The position numbers and the translations under genes were made by a program. The notes under the pieces are model-generated. The model had not been told where the DNA came from. It saw only the letters and a program-made list of their open reading frames with translations, and did not search any database. From Asterias rubens (lineage: Eukaryota > Echinodermata > Asteroidea > Forcipulatida > Asteriidae), in contig NC_047065.1 in the NCBI RefSeq assembly GCF_902459465.1, positions 2,910,309 to 2,974,308 of the forward strand: a stretch of 64,000 nucleotides of DNA. The letters are read 5' to 3'. Each line of letters opens with the position of its first letter. Position 1 is the first letter of the stretch. This document shows positions 33,291 to 52,251 of the stretch, piece after piece.

Positions 33291-35378
33291 TACAGAACCT
33301 AATTTCACCAAGTGTTGTGTTTAGACCTTGTTATAAATATTCCCAGCTCTTGTATATTTCCAACATGCTGGACACATTCTTACCACCGGGTATTATTTCT
33401 ACAGACATGAAGTAATTATGATACTGATTTATGATGACCATTTCAAGCTTGTGCAATAAATGATAAATGCTTCGGAGGGAAATAAATATTGATCCAATGT
33501 TTCTCTTTTTGCAAATATTTCTTAATACTTTCAAAAATCACAGCGATCAAAATTCTGTTTTGTACATCAAATAAAAACATTCTGTGACAATCATTTCATA
33601 TTTTCATCATGCCAACCTGGAATTTTATTAACCAATAAAATACAAAAATAAAACAAAAACATTAAGTTAAAATAACTACACAGATTGTTATTTCTTTAAC
33701 TTTCCAAAAAGCTTGGAAAAAAAATCAGTAAGTTCAATTCAAAAAGTGTTGAATTTTTTTACCTAGTGAAATCCATTACAATCCAATATTGGGTTTAATT
33801 TATTTACAACATTTCAGCCTTCATATGACCACATTTAATCAGGAAATAACAAGAGTGATGATGAGGTCTTAAATGACACTTTATAAGACTGACAGGAAGG
33901 CAAGGTCCTTTATCACTCAAGGTTTTAATTGGCAGTTTAAGACCGAGCCACTACTTTTATTCCATTTCATAAAAACTTTTTGTTTAAAAACACAATAATG
34001 CAGGAAAACCAGTAAAAACACTTCCGTTTTGTAAATTTTCAATTACTGTCAAACACTTGAGCTCTGTTTTCGTGGCTCTCAAAGCGCACATACTAATAGA
34101 CTTTAGAGTGAGTACCAGGACGCATTGAGTGAGTTACGCGTAATTTAGTGCTTAGTGAGCTTACGTATGTAAAAGAGCAACAAAAGGGCATGAACCAACT
34201 GGCCTTTAAATTTATCAACAAATTACTACAGTAAATTATTAGAGTAAACATGGCCTGTAACCACCATTCAACCATTAGGACTGCGTCAACTGTCAATGTA
34301 TATACCTCCTGTTCTTAGTTTGTCTGGATTTCAAGATAAAACAATTCATTATGTACAATTTGTCATCTAAGACAAATAAAATGTTATAAATATAAATGAA
34401 TTCTGAATTTACAAATACAATGAAAAATTAATGTTGATAAGCGATAGTTATATCAATTGAGCATTACCATTTAAAGACTTCACAATTGTATTTTGATATA
34501 AGACAAGTCTATAGATGATTGATACACTTGGTTGCCCCAATTCGACCTTTGTACGACTCGGGCATGTACATGAAGCACCTCAATTTTATGCTTCATTTGT
34601 ATTTCATTTATGTATCTGTTCGGAAGAAAATCATACTATGACAATTCACAGTTATATAAGCGTTCTATTCACTGCAGTACCCGATTCAAAGCTCTACACG
34701 CACATGGCTGACCGTGCAAAGGGAAAATGACACTACAAACTCTCCACTAATATCAACATTTTTAAAAACCTAGAGCTAGCGTTCAACTCTAAGAAGCTAA
34801 TACTGAATCAATATTTTTGAAAATATCCAAAATCTACAAATTTAGTAGCACTCATGACCTCTAGTCAGGAACCAGCAAGTTCTCTGTGGTTTGGACAGCT
34901 CTGTAGAGCCTCGATCTCAAGCAAGCTCTGGACTCACAGGGTGTGGTCTCCAGTTCTAGTCGCTCCCCTGTTTACGAAGCTGTCCAAGCCAAGAAACATC
35001 CCGTTTAAACCCTTGATCCGGCAAAGGGCGATCAAAAGTGGATCAGATCCAGCATGTCCAGCAAGGTCGATCAAAGAGCGATCAACAGCTAGTGTTAAAC
35101 CCAAGAGCGATCTTAATTTCATAGCAAGGAAAATTTGACACTATGAAATTACAAAACACTTTGTTTTTCATGAAGCATTGGTTAATAATAATGGGAAACT
35201 TTTGGACAATCCTTTTTGACGGCTCACCAGTAGTGCGCGTGCTCAGACCTACACGCGCAACACTGAGCATGTGTGGGACACTCAGAGCCGCAAAAGGGAC
35301 TGTTGTGTCTGCTACCGCTAGCGGCTCAAAAGTCTCTCACTTGTTTGAAGAAGTAAATTGTTTTTGGAGCTAGTTGAA
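33291..35378. other. intergenic / PHAF1 3' flank
   Basis: AT-rich DNA downstream of the PHAF1 stop on the minus strand. It probably includes the PHAF1 3' UTR; several TTTATT (minus AATAAA) sites lie at 33620-33660. Positions 35215-35340 hold GC-rich inverted segments near GACGGCTCACC and AGCGGCTCAAAA. No coding exon supported. Confidence 0.45.
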
Positions 35379-42733
<7,355 letters not shown>

Positions 42734-43603
42734 TTTCTCTTCTCCAACCAAATCAACAGAAGTTCGTAATTAATATTCAGCTGTTTATTTGACAATACGT
42801 TCATGAAATCATAATATTTGGGTGCGACTTTGTCAAACAGTGTTCATCCAAAAACTGACGGGCGACAATTTTGTTGTTTACGTTCTGTGTGATGATCGGA
42901 CAGCTGTAACACGAGCATGCGCAGATGCTGCCTGGGTCAATGCACTTTTCGCAAGAAAACGCAGTAGGATTTAAAGAGGATATCTGGTACCCTTTGAGAG
43001 AGCTGTTGACAATAAAAAGTTTTAAAAAAAAAAACGTCGTGAGACCCTGTCTACCTCCCGTGCTCTGAACATGGAGGAATTTTTCCTCCATGCTCTGAAG
43101 TAAAGTGGTTTTTGAGAAGGAGGTAATTTCTTACTCAAAAAACTTCAGGCCTGTGATGAAGCTTGCATCTCTCTCTCATGTCTCGAGAGAGCTAGCTGTG
43201 TGTGACGTGAGCATAATCAAATGTTTTTTCATCGTTTATTTATCTCTTGCAACCATCATGGAGGATCTAATTTTCCCTCCATGTTGCAACCCTGGCGAGC
43301 AAGCATGTTGCAACTAATTGATGACCAAATGAAATCAAAATAATTTGCAAAGACTTGTTGTATTTTATGCCTGTTAAATTCTGGCATATACACCATGCAC
43401 TGAGTGAGAGAAAATATATACTACTTTAGTACTTTGTTGCGCTCCCACTATTCCATGCGTGATCATCACTTTAAGTCTGCTTTTGGGGAAGAAGCGTTCA
43501 CAACCTCGAGCTCTACTTTCATCCCCATAGTTATGCGCTCCAAAACCTGACGTCATGAATACTTTATAACAAAACGTTTTAACTGCGTTATTTACACAAT
43601 AAA

Positions 43604-43620
43604 ACCGTAGAAAGTAAATT
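43604..43620 (+). promoter_or_regulatory. proximal sequence element of the U6 gene
   Basis: ACCGTAGAAAGTAAATT at -63 to -47 from the U6 start. It resembles the vertebrate snRNA PSE in both halves (ACCGTA and GAAAGT) and in distance. Echinoderm PSE consensus is not something I can check here. Confidence 0.65.
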
Positions 43621-43636
43621 TCTAGTTTTTGACAAG

Positions 43637-43646
43637 TATAATAAAA
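43637..43646 (+). promoter_or_regulatory. TATA box of the U6 gene
   Basis: TATAATAAAA, -30 to -21, the standard place for the TATA box that makes snRNA promoters polymerase III type. Confidence 0.75.
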
Positions 43647-43666
43647 AGCATAATGCTTTGCTTGAC

Positions 43667-43686
43667 GTGGAGCTTCGGCTACACAC

Positions 43687-43722
<36 letters not shown>

Positions 43723-43776
43723 GTGCCCCTGCGTAAGGATGACATATCAAAATCGGAAGCGTTCCAACATTTTTTT
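43667..43776 (+). ncRNA. U6: divergent U6 spliceosomal snRNA
   Basis: Strong match to U6 across the core: ACTAAAATTGGAACGATACA, the ACAGAGA box (43706-43712, pairs with the 5' splice site), the AGC triad (43718-43720), CCCCTGCG and AAGGATGACA of the internal stem-loop, and GAAGCGTTCC (U2 helix II). A run of 7 T at 43770-43776 is a pol III terminator. It differs from the near-invariant animal sequence in the 5' stem-loop (GTGGAGCTTCGGCTACAC), with an extra T after AGCATG, and in the 3' part (ACATATCAAAATCGG). The 5' changes still pair, as do ATGT and ACAT flanking the internal loop. With PSE and TATA in place it is probably transcribed; a decayed copy is the alternative. Confidence 0.85.
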
Positions 43777-44530
43777 CCAAAATTTTTCCTTTTTTTTTTT
43801 TAATAATAATTATTTGTAAAATAATTGGCCACTGCAACACGTGTTTATTATAAAAACGTCCGAGGCAAAAACCTTTAAATATAGCGTTTTGCCTCGGAGG
43901 AGTAAAACAATGATAATATAATAGCCTATTAAAAAAATTAGGTTTGCGGTATTTTTTTTATAAAAAACAGCTAGTAAATCTCTAAATGAGTTGGGGTGGT
44001 GGTTCTCTGAACAGAACCTTTAGTTTCTACACAACAAGATGACATCACTATTGGCCCAGTAAAAATACATATTTAAGAAATACGTTTTAATTTTCCTTAA
44101 TTCTCTCAGTTGAACAGGCCCACAAGAGGCCAATGAAGACAAACATCTTGGAGCGCTTCTGATTTTGTGTATAGCGCCCTCTACCGATACAACAGGGGAC
44201 TTTCCCTGTTGGTCTTGTTCCCTGATTAAACTTAAATTTTGTCCGGCCTAAAGTTGTGGTATCTGACTATTTAACATCCATGTGGCGTTTGTAAAAAAGT
44301 AAATTGCATGCACTCTGTGGAACTTGTAAACTTGTTGTATTGGAAGACTACCTCTAAAAAGCACAACAAGAACGGTAAGTATAACTTTAATTTATCTAGT
44401 TTGAATTGTTGACATCATTTTACCTTTTTATATACATGGTAGGTTTTTTCAAACTGGCTGGAAACCATTTCATTCTAATATTATAATATTAATGCACGAT
44501 TAATTAACAGAAAAAACAGCTGCAAAAAAC
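43777..44530. other. intergenic, no gene seen
   Basis: AT-rich. A strong donor-like site AACG|GTAAGTAT lies at 44375-44380, after DNA that could be an untranslated exon, but nothing else supports a gene start. Confidence 0.35.
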
Positions 44531-44980
44531 GGTCCTACTTGCCGTCAACTCGCCGACTTGCCGTCAACTCGCCGTCAAATCATTTTCGTGCCGTCAACTC
44601 ATTAAATTTACTTGAAAAATTTATAAATGGGGCACGGAAGTGTTAAGTCTGGGCTGAACTACATATTTCTCATGGTTTTCGGTACAAATTTATTCACAAA
44701 AACGACTTTGTGTTGATAAAAAAAGTACCAATCATTGACATCTTGGGCCAATATTAATCCATATGAAAAAGCAAGATGGCGGCCGACGGTTTTGCTGCTT
44801 CGAGATAATTTTTTTCACAAGAAAAAAAACTCAATTTTTATTCCGAAACACGACCTAAAACTTACGCAAGTTCTCTTTTAGCTGATAAGTCACCGTTCTA
44901 TGCTTCTTTTGTGGATTTTAAATGTATATTGGAGGAGTTGACGGCGAGTTGACGGCGAGTTGACGGCAAGTAGTAGGACC
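44531..44980. mobile_element. foldback element with iterated GCCGTCAACTC termini
   Basis: The left end GGTCCTACTTGCCGTCAACT and the right end GACGGCAAGTAGTAGGACC are inverse. GCCGTCAACTC recurs about four times at the left; GAGTTGACGGC recurs three times at the right. The 300 bp centre has no open frame of note. Confidence 0.75.
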
Positions 44981-45400
44981 CGCAAAAAACAAGTGAGTTT
45001 TAGTACTCGTTATGACGTATCAATCATTCAGACTTCTAATAAAAGTCAACCAAACCATAATTTATTATTAATAATAATATTCAGTCCCTGACACTTTAGA
45101 GCATAGAGGAACACACAATAACTGACGCTGTACTCCTTTTTTCTTAATTTGTCATTAATAAATAATATCGATAATAACAAATTTTGGAAATAAAAAAGTA
45201 CAGCCCCCACCCCAGTTACCGTTGGGTCTATAATAATAGAGGAATACCGCGATAATAACTAGAGTGACATTTGAACCATGGAGGTTCTACCTCCATGTTT
45301 GAACATACATTGATATGGACGGTCAGCATGATGATGGCAGTAGGGTTCTTTAACAATAGCGGAACAAACCTCAGTTCTACGATTCCCCCCCCCCCCCTAT

Positions 45401-45786
45401 TTAAAGACACTGCACACCTTTGGTAATTGTCAAAGACCAGTCTTCTCACCAGATGTATCTCAACATATGCACAAAATAACAAACCTGTTAAAATTTGAAC
45501 TCAATTGGTCGTCAAAGTTGCGAGATAATAATGGAAGAAAAAACAACCTTGTCACACGAAGTTGTGTGCTTTCAAATGCTTGATTTTGGGACCTCAAAAA
45601 CTAATTCTGATGTCTCAAAATCAAATTCGTGGAAAATGTCTTCTATCTCGAAAACTACATCACTTCAGAGGGAGCCGTTTCTCACAATGTTTTATACTAT
45701 CAACAGCTCCCCATTGCTTGTTACCAAGTAAGTTTTTATGCCAACAATTATTTTGAGTAATTACCAATACTGTCCACTGCCTTTAA
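45401..45786. mobile_element. MITE family A
   Basis: TTAA at both ends; left AGACACTGCACACCTTTGG, right ACCAATACTGTCCACTGCC. A run of 13 C precedes it. Confidence 0.85.
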
Positions 45787-46286
45787 GAAAAACAAAATTA
45801 AGATTTAAAGTATAATTCTGACTTTACATGGGGCAAGATGAGTGTCATTTTGTTGTTCATCTAGGGTAGGCCTACCTCATTGCAGCTCATGACTATAGAT
45901 TAGATGACATTCAGGAAGATAGTATGTTTTTGGAATGTTATGCATGGGTAGTTTCTTTAAGGGAATTAAAGTCTGACATTGTAAACAGTCTGAGTCCCAT
46001 CTCGTGAGTCTAAAGTCACACCCGTTTTTGTTCCCTTGGAAAAACAAGGCCTACAAAGTACACTAGAGCCTACACCATGTCAGGCCTACTTCACAGATCA
46101 GTCCTTGCTTGTACTTGATAAAATATTCCTACAAAATAAAGTTGACCAAATATCATGATGACGCCTGATCTGCAGTGTTCAATATTGAAATACTTTAAAC
46201 ATGCATGTAAGTCTCCTATGGCTGTCCCAAAGACAATCTGAAATTTCCAAAGGAGCTTACTTTTATGTGTGAAAATTGTGGCTCCT

Positions 46287-46687
46287 TTAAAGGCAGTGGA
46301 CACCATTGGTAATTACTCAAAATAATTAGTAGCATAAAACCTTACTTGGTAACGAGTAATGGGGAGCTCTTGATGGTATAAAACATTGTGAGAAGCGGCT
46401 CCCTTGTGAAGTAATGTAGTTTTCGAGAAAGAAGTTATTTTCCACAAATTTGATTTCGAGACCTCACTCAGAATTAGAATTTGAGGTCTCAAAATCAAGC
46501 ATCTGAAAGCACACAACTTTGTGTGACAAGGGTGTTTTTTCTTTCATTTTTATCTCCCAACTTCGACGACCAATTGAGTTCAAATTTTCACAGGTTTTTT
46601 ATTTTATGCATATACACCATGTATGTTGAGATACACCAAGAGAGAATACTGGTCTTTGCAACTACCAATAGTGTCCAGTTTTCTTAA
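46287..46687. mobile_element. MITE family A
   Basis: TTAA with AGGCAGTGGACACCATTGG at the left, ACCAATAGTGTCCAGTTTTC and TTAA at the right. Confidence 0.85.
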
Positions 46688-46909
46688 AAATTATATGCCT
46701 ACAGGAACATGCATGATACTTCACAGAGACAACGATGTCGGTTGCCCCCATGCCCCCTGGTCATTCATTGACTTGTAATGTTGCCCTTGAAATGCTACAG
46801 TAGAAACTTAAAATTTCATCAACTCAAAGAGAAAATGCCTTGGTGCCTTGATATCTGTACCTGAAGCAGTTACAAGTACACTATGTATTTAGTTTCATTT
46901 AAATTGTTT

Positions 46910-47250
46910 AACTTTTCTTTCAGTTGTATTGTATTGTATTTATTGTCCAAACCAACAGTGGACAAACCCCCAATTACATGAAAGGGAAAAATATTTAACT
47001 AATAAACGAATCTATAAATTAACATATAAAAACTAAATTGATTTTAAATGTAAAATAGAATTGCAATTTGAAAAAGATAAAATTATAAACAAATACATTT
47101 ATTGTTTATAATTTTTAGTTGTAAACAAATGTATACAAACATACAGTAATAAAAAATAAATTCAGCAAAAACTATATCAAATAAAAACAAAAACATTATA
47201 TAGACCTATAATTACAAAATAAAAGTTCATTCAACATTAAAATTATTTTG
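46910..47250. other. A/T-rich low-complexity intergenic DNA
   Basis: It starts TTGTATTGTATTGTATTTATTG and continues with A-rich sequence. No gene; it could be the tail of an old retroelement. Confidence 0.35.
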
Positions 47251-47251
47251 C

Positions 47252-47625
47252 TTAAAGGGAAGGTACATGTTTGGTTATTGTCAAAGACCAGTCTTCTCAC
47301 TTGGTGTATCCCATCATAACCATACAATAACAAGCCTGTGAAAATTTGGGCTCAATTGGTCATCAAAGTTGCAAGAAAATGATGAAAGAAAAAACACCCT
47401 TGTTGGACGAATTTGTGTGCTTTCAGATAAGAATAAAAGACTTCTAGCTATAAGTCTTTTATTATTTTAGTGAGAAATTACCTATTTCTCAAAAAATACG
47501 TTACTTCAGAGGGAGTCGTTTCCCACAATGTTTTATATTATCAACAGCTCTCCGGATGCTCGTTACCAAGTCAGTTTTTAAGTTAATATTTGTTATGAGT
47601 AATTACCAAACGTGTACCCCTTTAA
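47252..47625. mobile_element. MITE family A'
   Basis: TTAA plus AGGGAAGGTACATGTTTGG, right ACCAAACGTGTACCCC plus TTTAA. Sister of 23589-23967. Confidence 0.85.
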
Positions 47626-48175
47626 AACTGTTTTGTTGATGTTTTGTGTTTGTTTGTATTATTATTATTATTATTATTATTTATTTTGGGGTTCCAGGAA
47701 TGTACATCTTATTTCCAGTCAGTCAGTAAGACGTCTCGATAAGAGGCTACCGTCTTGTCTTTAAGGCTTATTCACAGACTGTCTTACAAGACATGTCTCT
47801 CAACCCTACAGCTTTTCCTGTTTGTCTACATCTCTAGTCATGCGTTTTCTTATCTTCCCTCGATTGATGTCTTTTTTTGTTGTAGTCCCAATCTATTCTA
47901 GATTGTTCCTTTCCTTATGGCACTCAGCCCTTCTCTCTTACAATCGATATCAATTTCTTCTTCTCGTGTATTTTTGGATCTTTGGTGTTCTGTTACGATT
48001 GTTCATTTTGTGTACACACGGTGTATATTGCCCAACGGCTTATCTCATATCGACTAATGTCTTTCCAGTGGGTCTCAGTGTTGAAACATGTTTTGTCATT
48101 AGTGAAAATGAACATTTGTTGCTTTCTTAATCTTAAAAGGGATTTGAGGCATTGCACGGTTATGTTTGATGTGGT
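47626..48175. other. intergenic, no gene seen
   Basis: It includes a (TTA)n run at 47660-47682 and a short inverted block around AAGACGTCTCG and TACAAGAC near 47730-47795. Its open frames lack splice or family support. Confidence 0.35.
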
Positions 48176-48420
48176 TTGCGGTAACACCATGTGTGTATCT
48201 ACTTGCTAGGTAGATTTTGTTTTTTTAAAAAGACAACTGTCTTGCATTATATTCTACTACCTCGGAGTAGATTTTTGGAATTCGGGAGACTTCTCAGTTC
48301 TGAAAAGAACTGTCCTGCTTTTTAACTACTACCTGGGGGAAGGTAGACAAATTGGCCAGGACTACTAGGTACATTCTTTTAGTGGATCATTATTAACTTC
48401 ACTACTGCGGAGTGAGTTCT
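48176..48420. mobile_element. MITE family I
   Basis: GCGGTAACACCATGTGTG left. Shared with 37259-37510: TATCTACTTGCTAGG, ATTCTACTACC, GGGAGACTTCTCAGTTCTG. Confidence 0.7.
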
Positions 48421-48694
48421 TAATCTTAACCTTAGTTTGTTTTTTAGTTGAAAAAATATTTGTTGTTTTTAATTTGAATTAATAGGCCTATATGCTCTTT
48501 TCAGTACAGTCAGAGGAGGAAAGATGCATTTTTTTCCAATATTTATTGAAAAAAGATTGTTTTTTTTACAACAGTTTAAACAAAAGAACATCACACTAGC
48601 AATGATTTGACTTAATACATTTTTTTAAAAGAAAGAAAAACAAATATTGAAGAAATATCTGTTTTCTCTTATTTTAGTTTTCCTCATTTTCATT

Positions 48695-48900
48695 GGCAAA
48701 ATCTATAAATGGGCTGTTTCCACGAGGTCTGGTTCACTCTCTTTAAATTAAAAAAAGGGAAAATCAGAATTTGTTTCAAGAGGGGAAATCAGTAAATGTG
48801 CTATTTACCAAGCCCCATGAGGTCTGTTTTCACTCTCTCGGAACAAAAGAAAGAAAAATCAGAATTTGTTCCGAAAGGGGAAATCGTGGAAGTTTTGTTT
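48695..48900. repeat. two tandem copies of about 110 bp
   Basis: GAGGTCTGGTTCACTCTCTT (48727) and GAGGTCTGTTTTCACTCTCT (48818) start diverged copies that share AATCAGAATTTGTTTC/CC and AGGGGAAATC. Confidence 0.65.
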
Positions 48901-48902
48901 GA

Positions 48903-49155
48903 AGCTTTGCATTGCGTGGAGAAATAGGAAGAAACTATAAATAAATAGTAAACTTGCGGGCACAACCATGTATTAAATCTCTTTTGTGTGAGTGTTGGCT
49001 CTGAGAAGAGGCGGTTTGGTCTTGATGGTTGGAACAGCGTCACAACCAAACTAGCTCCACTCAGAGCCTGCTCACACAAAAGAGATTTACACATATGGAT
49101 GTACCCGCCATACCAGTTTACTATTTATTTATAGTTTCTTCCTACGGAAATCATG
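48903..49155. mobile_element. MITE family H, complete
   Basis: Inverse arms: GGAAGAAACTATAAATAAAT with AGTAAACTTGCGGG, and CCCGCC...AGTTTACT with ATTTATTTATAGTTTCTTCC. Inner arms AAATCTCTTTTGTGTGAG and CTCACACAAAAGAGATTT. Confidence 0.85.
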
Positions 49156-49610
49156 CAGTTTGTCCTCCTCCGAATAATTAGCATCTGTTGCCTGCAATCC
49201 CAATCAATCTTACAGCATGTACAGTGTGCAAGTAAGGTGTGACTATAACCCTGGAGGCTGTTTCAGAAACATGTACTACAGTCAGTGACGTCATGGATAT
49301 AGGAGGGTCTGCTTCCGGTCAGACAAATTTTAACATCCATAATTTCACAAAATTTTACCTGAAGGAAAGAGCTGCTATTCTCAGTAGATTAACATTCAGG
49401 CCTGATACTTCACGGAGGCATCAAAAGCAGTTGCCTTCATGCCCCCTGGTCATCACCTTGCTGCCCTTGAAATGCTCTGCAGTAGAAATGTACAATTTCC
49501 TCATAGGCTGCCCTTTACCAAGGAGAAAAACGAAGCATGCAGGCCTGAGATATTTATTTTGCACAATATGCATACGTGCTCAATGCGCATGAAAAGGAAA
49601 AATAACATTT

Positions 49611-50055
49611 AAGTTCTAATAAATAGTAATGTATTAATTCTGTAGAGCTGGTTTGGCTTCAGGAACTCTGGGCTAATTAGAGACATTGCCTTCAGCTTGC
49701 CGTAGGAACATTTTTGTAAAATAAAATAAAAGTGGATATCGACACACATTTTGCGAGATTCATAATTTTGACATTGGAGTTCTAATAAATAGTAATGTAT
49801 TACTTCTGCTGGTTAGGCTTTAGTCATCAGGAACTCTCTACTGATTAGAGATATTGCCGTCAGGTTGTCGTAGGAATTTTTTATAAATATATCATAGAAC
49901 TAAAACTGTGAGACTTAGGGGCCTATAATGTTGACATTGAAGTTCTAATAAATAGCACTGACTAGTAATTCTGTTGTGCTTGTTAGGCTTTTAGTCATCA
50001 GGAACCTGTCCACTAATTAGAGACATTGCCTGCAGGTTGCCGTAGGTAGAACCCA
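49611..50055. repeat. three tandem diverged units of about 165 bp
   Basis: Units start at AGTTCTAATAAATAG (about 49611, 49778, 49938). Each carries CAGGAAC followed by TAATTAGAGACATTGCC (TGATTAGAGATATTGCC in the second) and then TTGCCGTAGG or TTGTCGTAGG. The second half of each unit is much more variable than this block. Confidence 0.85.
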
Positions 50056-50559
50056 CAGTGCATCTCAGATGGCCTTCGCTACGTCATTGTGATTCAGTGC
50101 AGAGTTGCATGCACACGTAGTACTTTGTATATTATCAATTATTTATTAGCCATGTTGTGTTTCATTATGCGCCTAGAGTTGTCTCTACATCTCTTGCTGT
50201 AAAGATTAGTCTTGTAGGTGGCTGTCTTTTTGGTTTGTGGTGTTTTGTTACATGCCAAAGTGTGGCAGGCAAAGCTATAGAGGTTGTTATTGATGATGAA
50301 CTACAAATGTTTAATTTGATTTAACAATGTTTAGTTATTGATAACCAACAGCAGTTAACCACCACTAGCAGGCATCATGAAGAAATAAGAAAGTCATGAA
50401 AATATTCAATGTACTCCTGTGGGTCTATAGAAGTATACAATGTATGAATACAGAGTATGCATGTACGTATTCAACTCATAATGTGTTACTGTACTAATCA
50501 GGTTTTTCGTAGCAGAGAAATATTTTAGTATTTTAGACAGAAGTTTCTTTCTTTAACTC

Positions 50560-50765
50560 CCAGGCCTCGAAATAACCCATGGCACCCACAGCAGTTGCCG
50601 TGGTGCCCTTTGCTTTTGCTGTGGTGCCCTTTGCAAAATTTACTTTTTCATCAAAGAAGTGTCCCTTACCAGAGGAAAATTGCCATGCCCCTACAAGAGC
50701 AAAATTCAAAGCCGGCAACCTCACTTTGTCTCCTATCCTCTCTCTCTCTCTCTCTCTACCCCTGC
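50560..50765. repeat. dispersed repeat E fragment and (TC)n tract
   Basis: Repeat-E-like blocks (CACAGCAGTTGCCGTGGTGC, GTGGTGCCCTTTGC) followed by (CT)n at 50738-50757. The open frames here are low-complexity by-products. Confidence 0.5.
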
Positions 50766-51099
50766 CTAATATTAATATTTTTAACCCACACTCATGGCTT
50801 TTCTTCTTAAAAGACATTATCATAGAATCAAAAGTGGACTAGTGTCTGAATCATTTCGTGGCAAGGTTTCTTTTGCTTTTAGATAACCCTTCTATAAATA
50901 AACATCCTTTAGACCACACTGCAGGACTTGAATCTAACACCGTGCTTCTAAAAATGAAACTTTGAAAGTAGGCGGTGGCAGTTAGAGAGCATGGTTATAC
51001 GGTAGCTTGCTGAACATTATAGACTTGTGGACAATCGTATTTTATATAGTTCCTTCTGGCTGCAGAGATTCTACGTAGGTAATTATTGATTACATCTGG

Positions 51100-51800
51100 G
51101 ATTGTCACAATCCCTTCTCGGAAATGTTGCCCACCAAACCATTGTCCCGGCAGGCCAATCCCTTCTTGGAAATATTGCCCTCCAAACTCAGAAACCTGGT
51201 TGGTTTTAATTAATACTCGACTTACATCTTGGGCCTTATATATTTTTTATTTAAAGTAAAACACCATTTCACTTCGGAACAATCAGTTCTGACTCTCAGA
51301 AAAGATAAATTAGTAGAATTGTCCCAGTCCCTTCTCAGAAATTATACTTTTCAAATCATGGAGGTAGAAATCAAAGATAGAAATCTGATTGTGTTTTAAA
51401 ATGAAAACTCAATGCATACATATTTTGTCTAGTTTATATTTTCAAAGTAAAGCACCGTTTCCCCTTTGAAAAATCACTTTTTACTCTGAAAAGGATTAAT
51501 AATGTAGCATTGACCCAATCCCTTCTCGTTCTCGGAAATGTTGGGCTTTCCAAACTTTAATAGGAACCAGGGGTAAATTTCACAAAGAGTTAGGACTAGT
51601 CCTAACTTAGGACTAGTCCAACACACGTAGGAGATGTACAAATTGCATGGATAGTCCTAAGTTAGGACGAGTAACTGGTCCTAACTCGAGATAAGACTAG
51701 TCCTAACTCTTTGTGAAATCCACCCCTGGTTGATTTTAGTTAAAGCTCTACATACATATTTTGTCAAATATGTTAAAAGTAGAGCACTATTTCCCCTAGG
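51100..51800. repeat. three or more tandem diverged units of about 200 bp, split by a MITE
   Basis: AATCCCTTCTCGGAAATGTTG-type blocks occur near 51110, 51155, 51325 and 51520, each followed by TTCCAAA or TCCAAAC, a GGTTG-type block, and AAAGTAAAACACCATTTC or similar. A family J MITE interrupts the last unit at 51570-51727. Confidence 0.75.
51570..51727. mobile_element. MITE family J inside the tandem array
   Basis: GGGGTAAATTTCACAAAGAG and CTCTTTGTGAAATCCACCCC termini, with repeated TAGGACTAGTCC blocks. Flanked by CCA and TGG. Confidence 0.85.
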
Positions 51801-51865
51801 AACAATCACTTAAATTGCTAGCATACAATTTGTACATAAGAGATATAAAGCATTGAAGCGTGATA

Positions 51866-52251
51866 TTAAAGGCACTGGACACCTTTGGTAGTTGTCACAG
51901 ACAAGTATTCTCGCTTGATGTGTCCCAGCATATTATGCATAAAATAATAACTGCAAATTTGGACACAATTTATCATGAAAGTTGTAAGAGAATAATGAAA
52001 GAAAAAAACTTTTGTTGCACAACTTTGTGTAGTTTCAGATGCATAATAGAATGCTTCAGTTCAGCTGAATTTTCTTAGTATTTTAGTTAGAAATTGCTTC
52101 TTTCTAAAAAAAAATACGATACTCCAGAGGGAGTCGTTTCTCACAATGTTTTTTACTATCAATTCAGCAGCTCTCTATTGCTCATTACCAAGTAAGGTTT
52201 TATGCTAATAATTATTTTGAGTAATTACCAATTAGTGTCCAGTGCATTTAA
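51866..52251. mobile_element. MITE family A
   Basis: TTAA with AGGCACTGGACACCTTTGG, right GTGTCCAGTGCATTTAA. Its right TTAA is the left TTAA of the next copy. Confidence 0.85.

Noticed and set aside
33027-33311. Minus-strand frames of 94-95 codons
   Set aside because: They arise from a stop-poor minisatellite unit and encode only its low-complexity translation.
34854-35138. 94-codon plus-strand frame downstream of PHAF1
   Set aside because: No family match, no exon signals. It lies in probable PHAF1 3' UTR on the other strand.
43374-43688. 104-codon minus-strand frame overlapping the U6 promoter
   Set aside because: It runs over the PSE, TATA and U6 5' end; no protein-family signal.
44290-44380. 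Untranslated first exon ending at a strong GTAAGTAT donor
   Set aside because: A donor alone is too weak; no promoter or matching acceptor could be tied to it, though it could belong to the gene at 56146.
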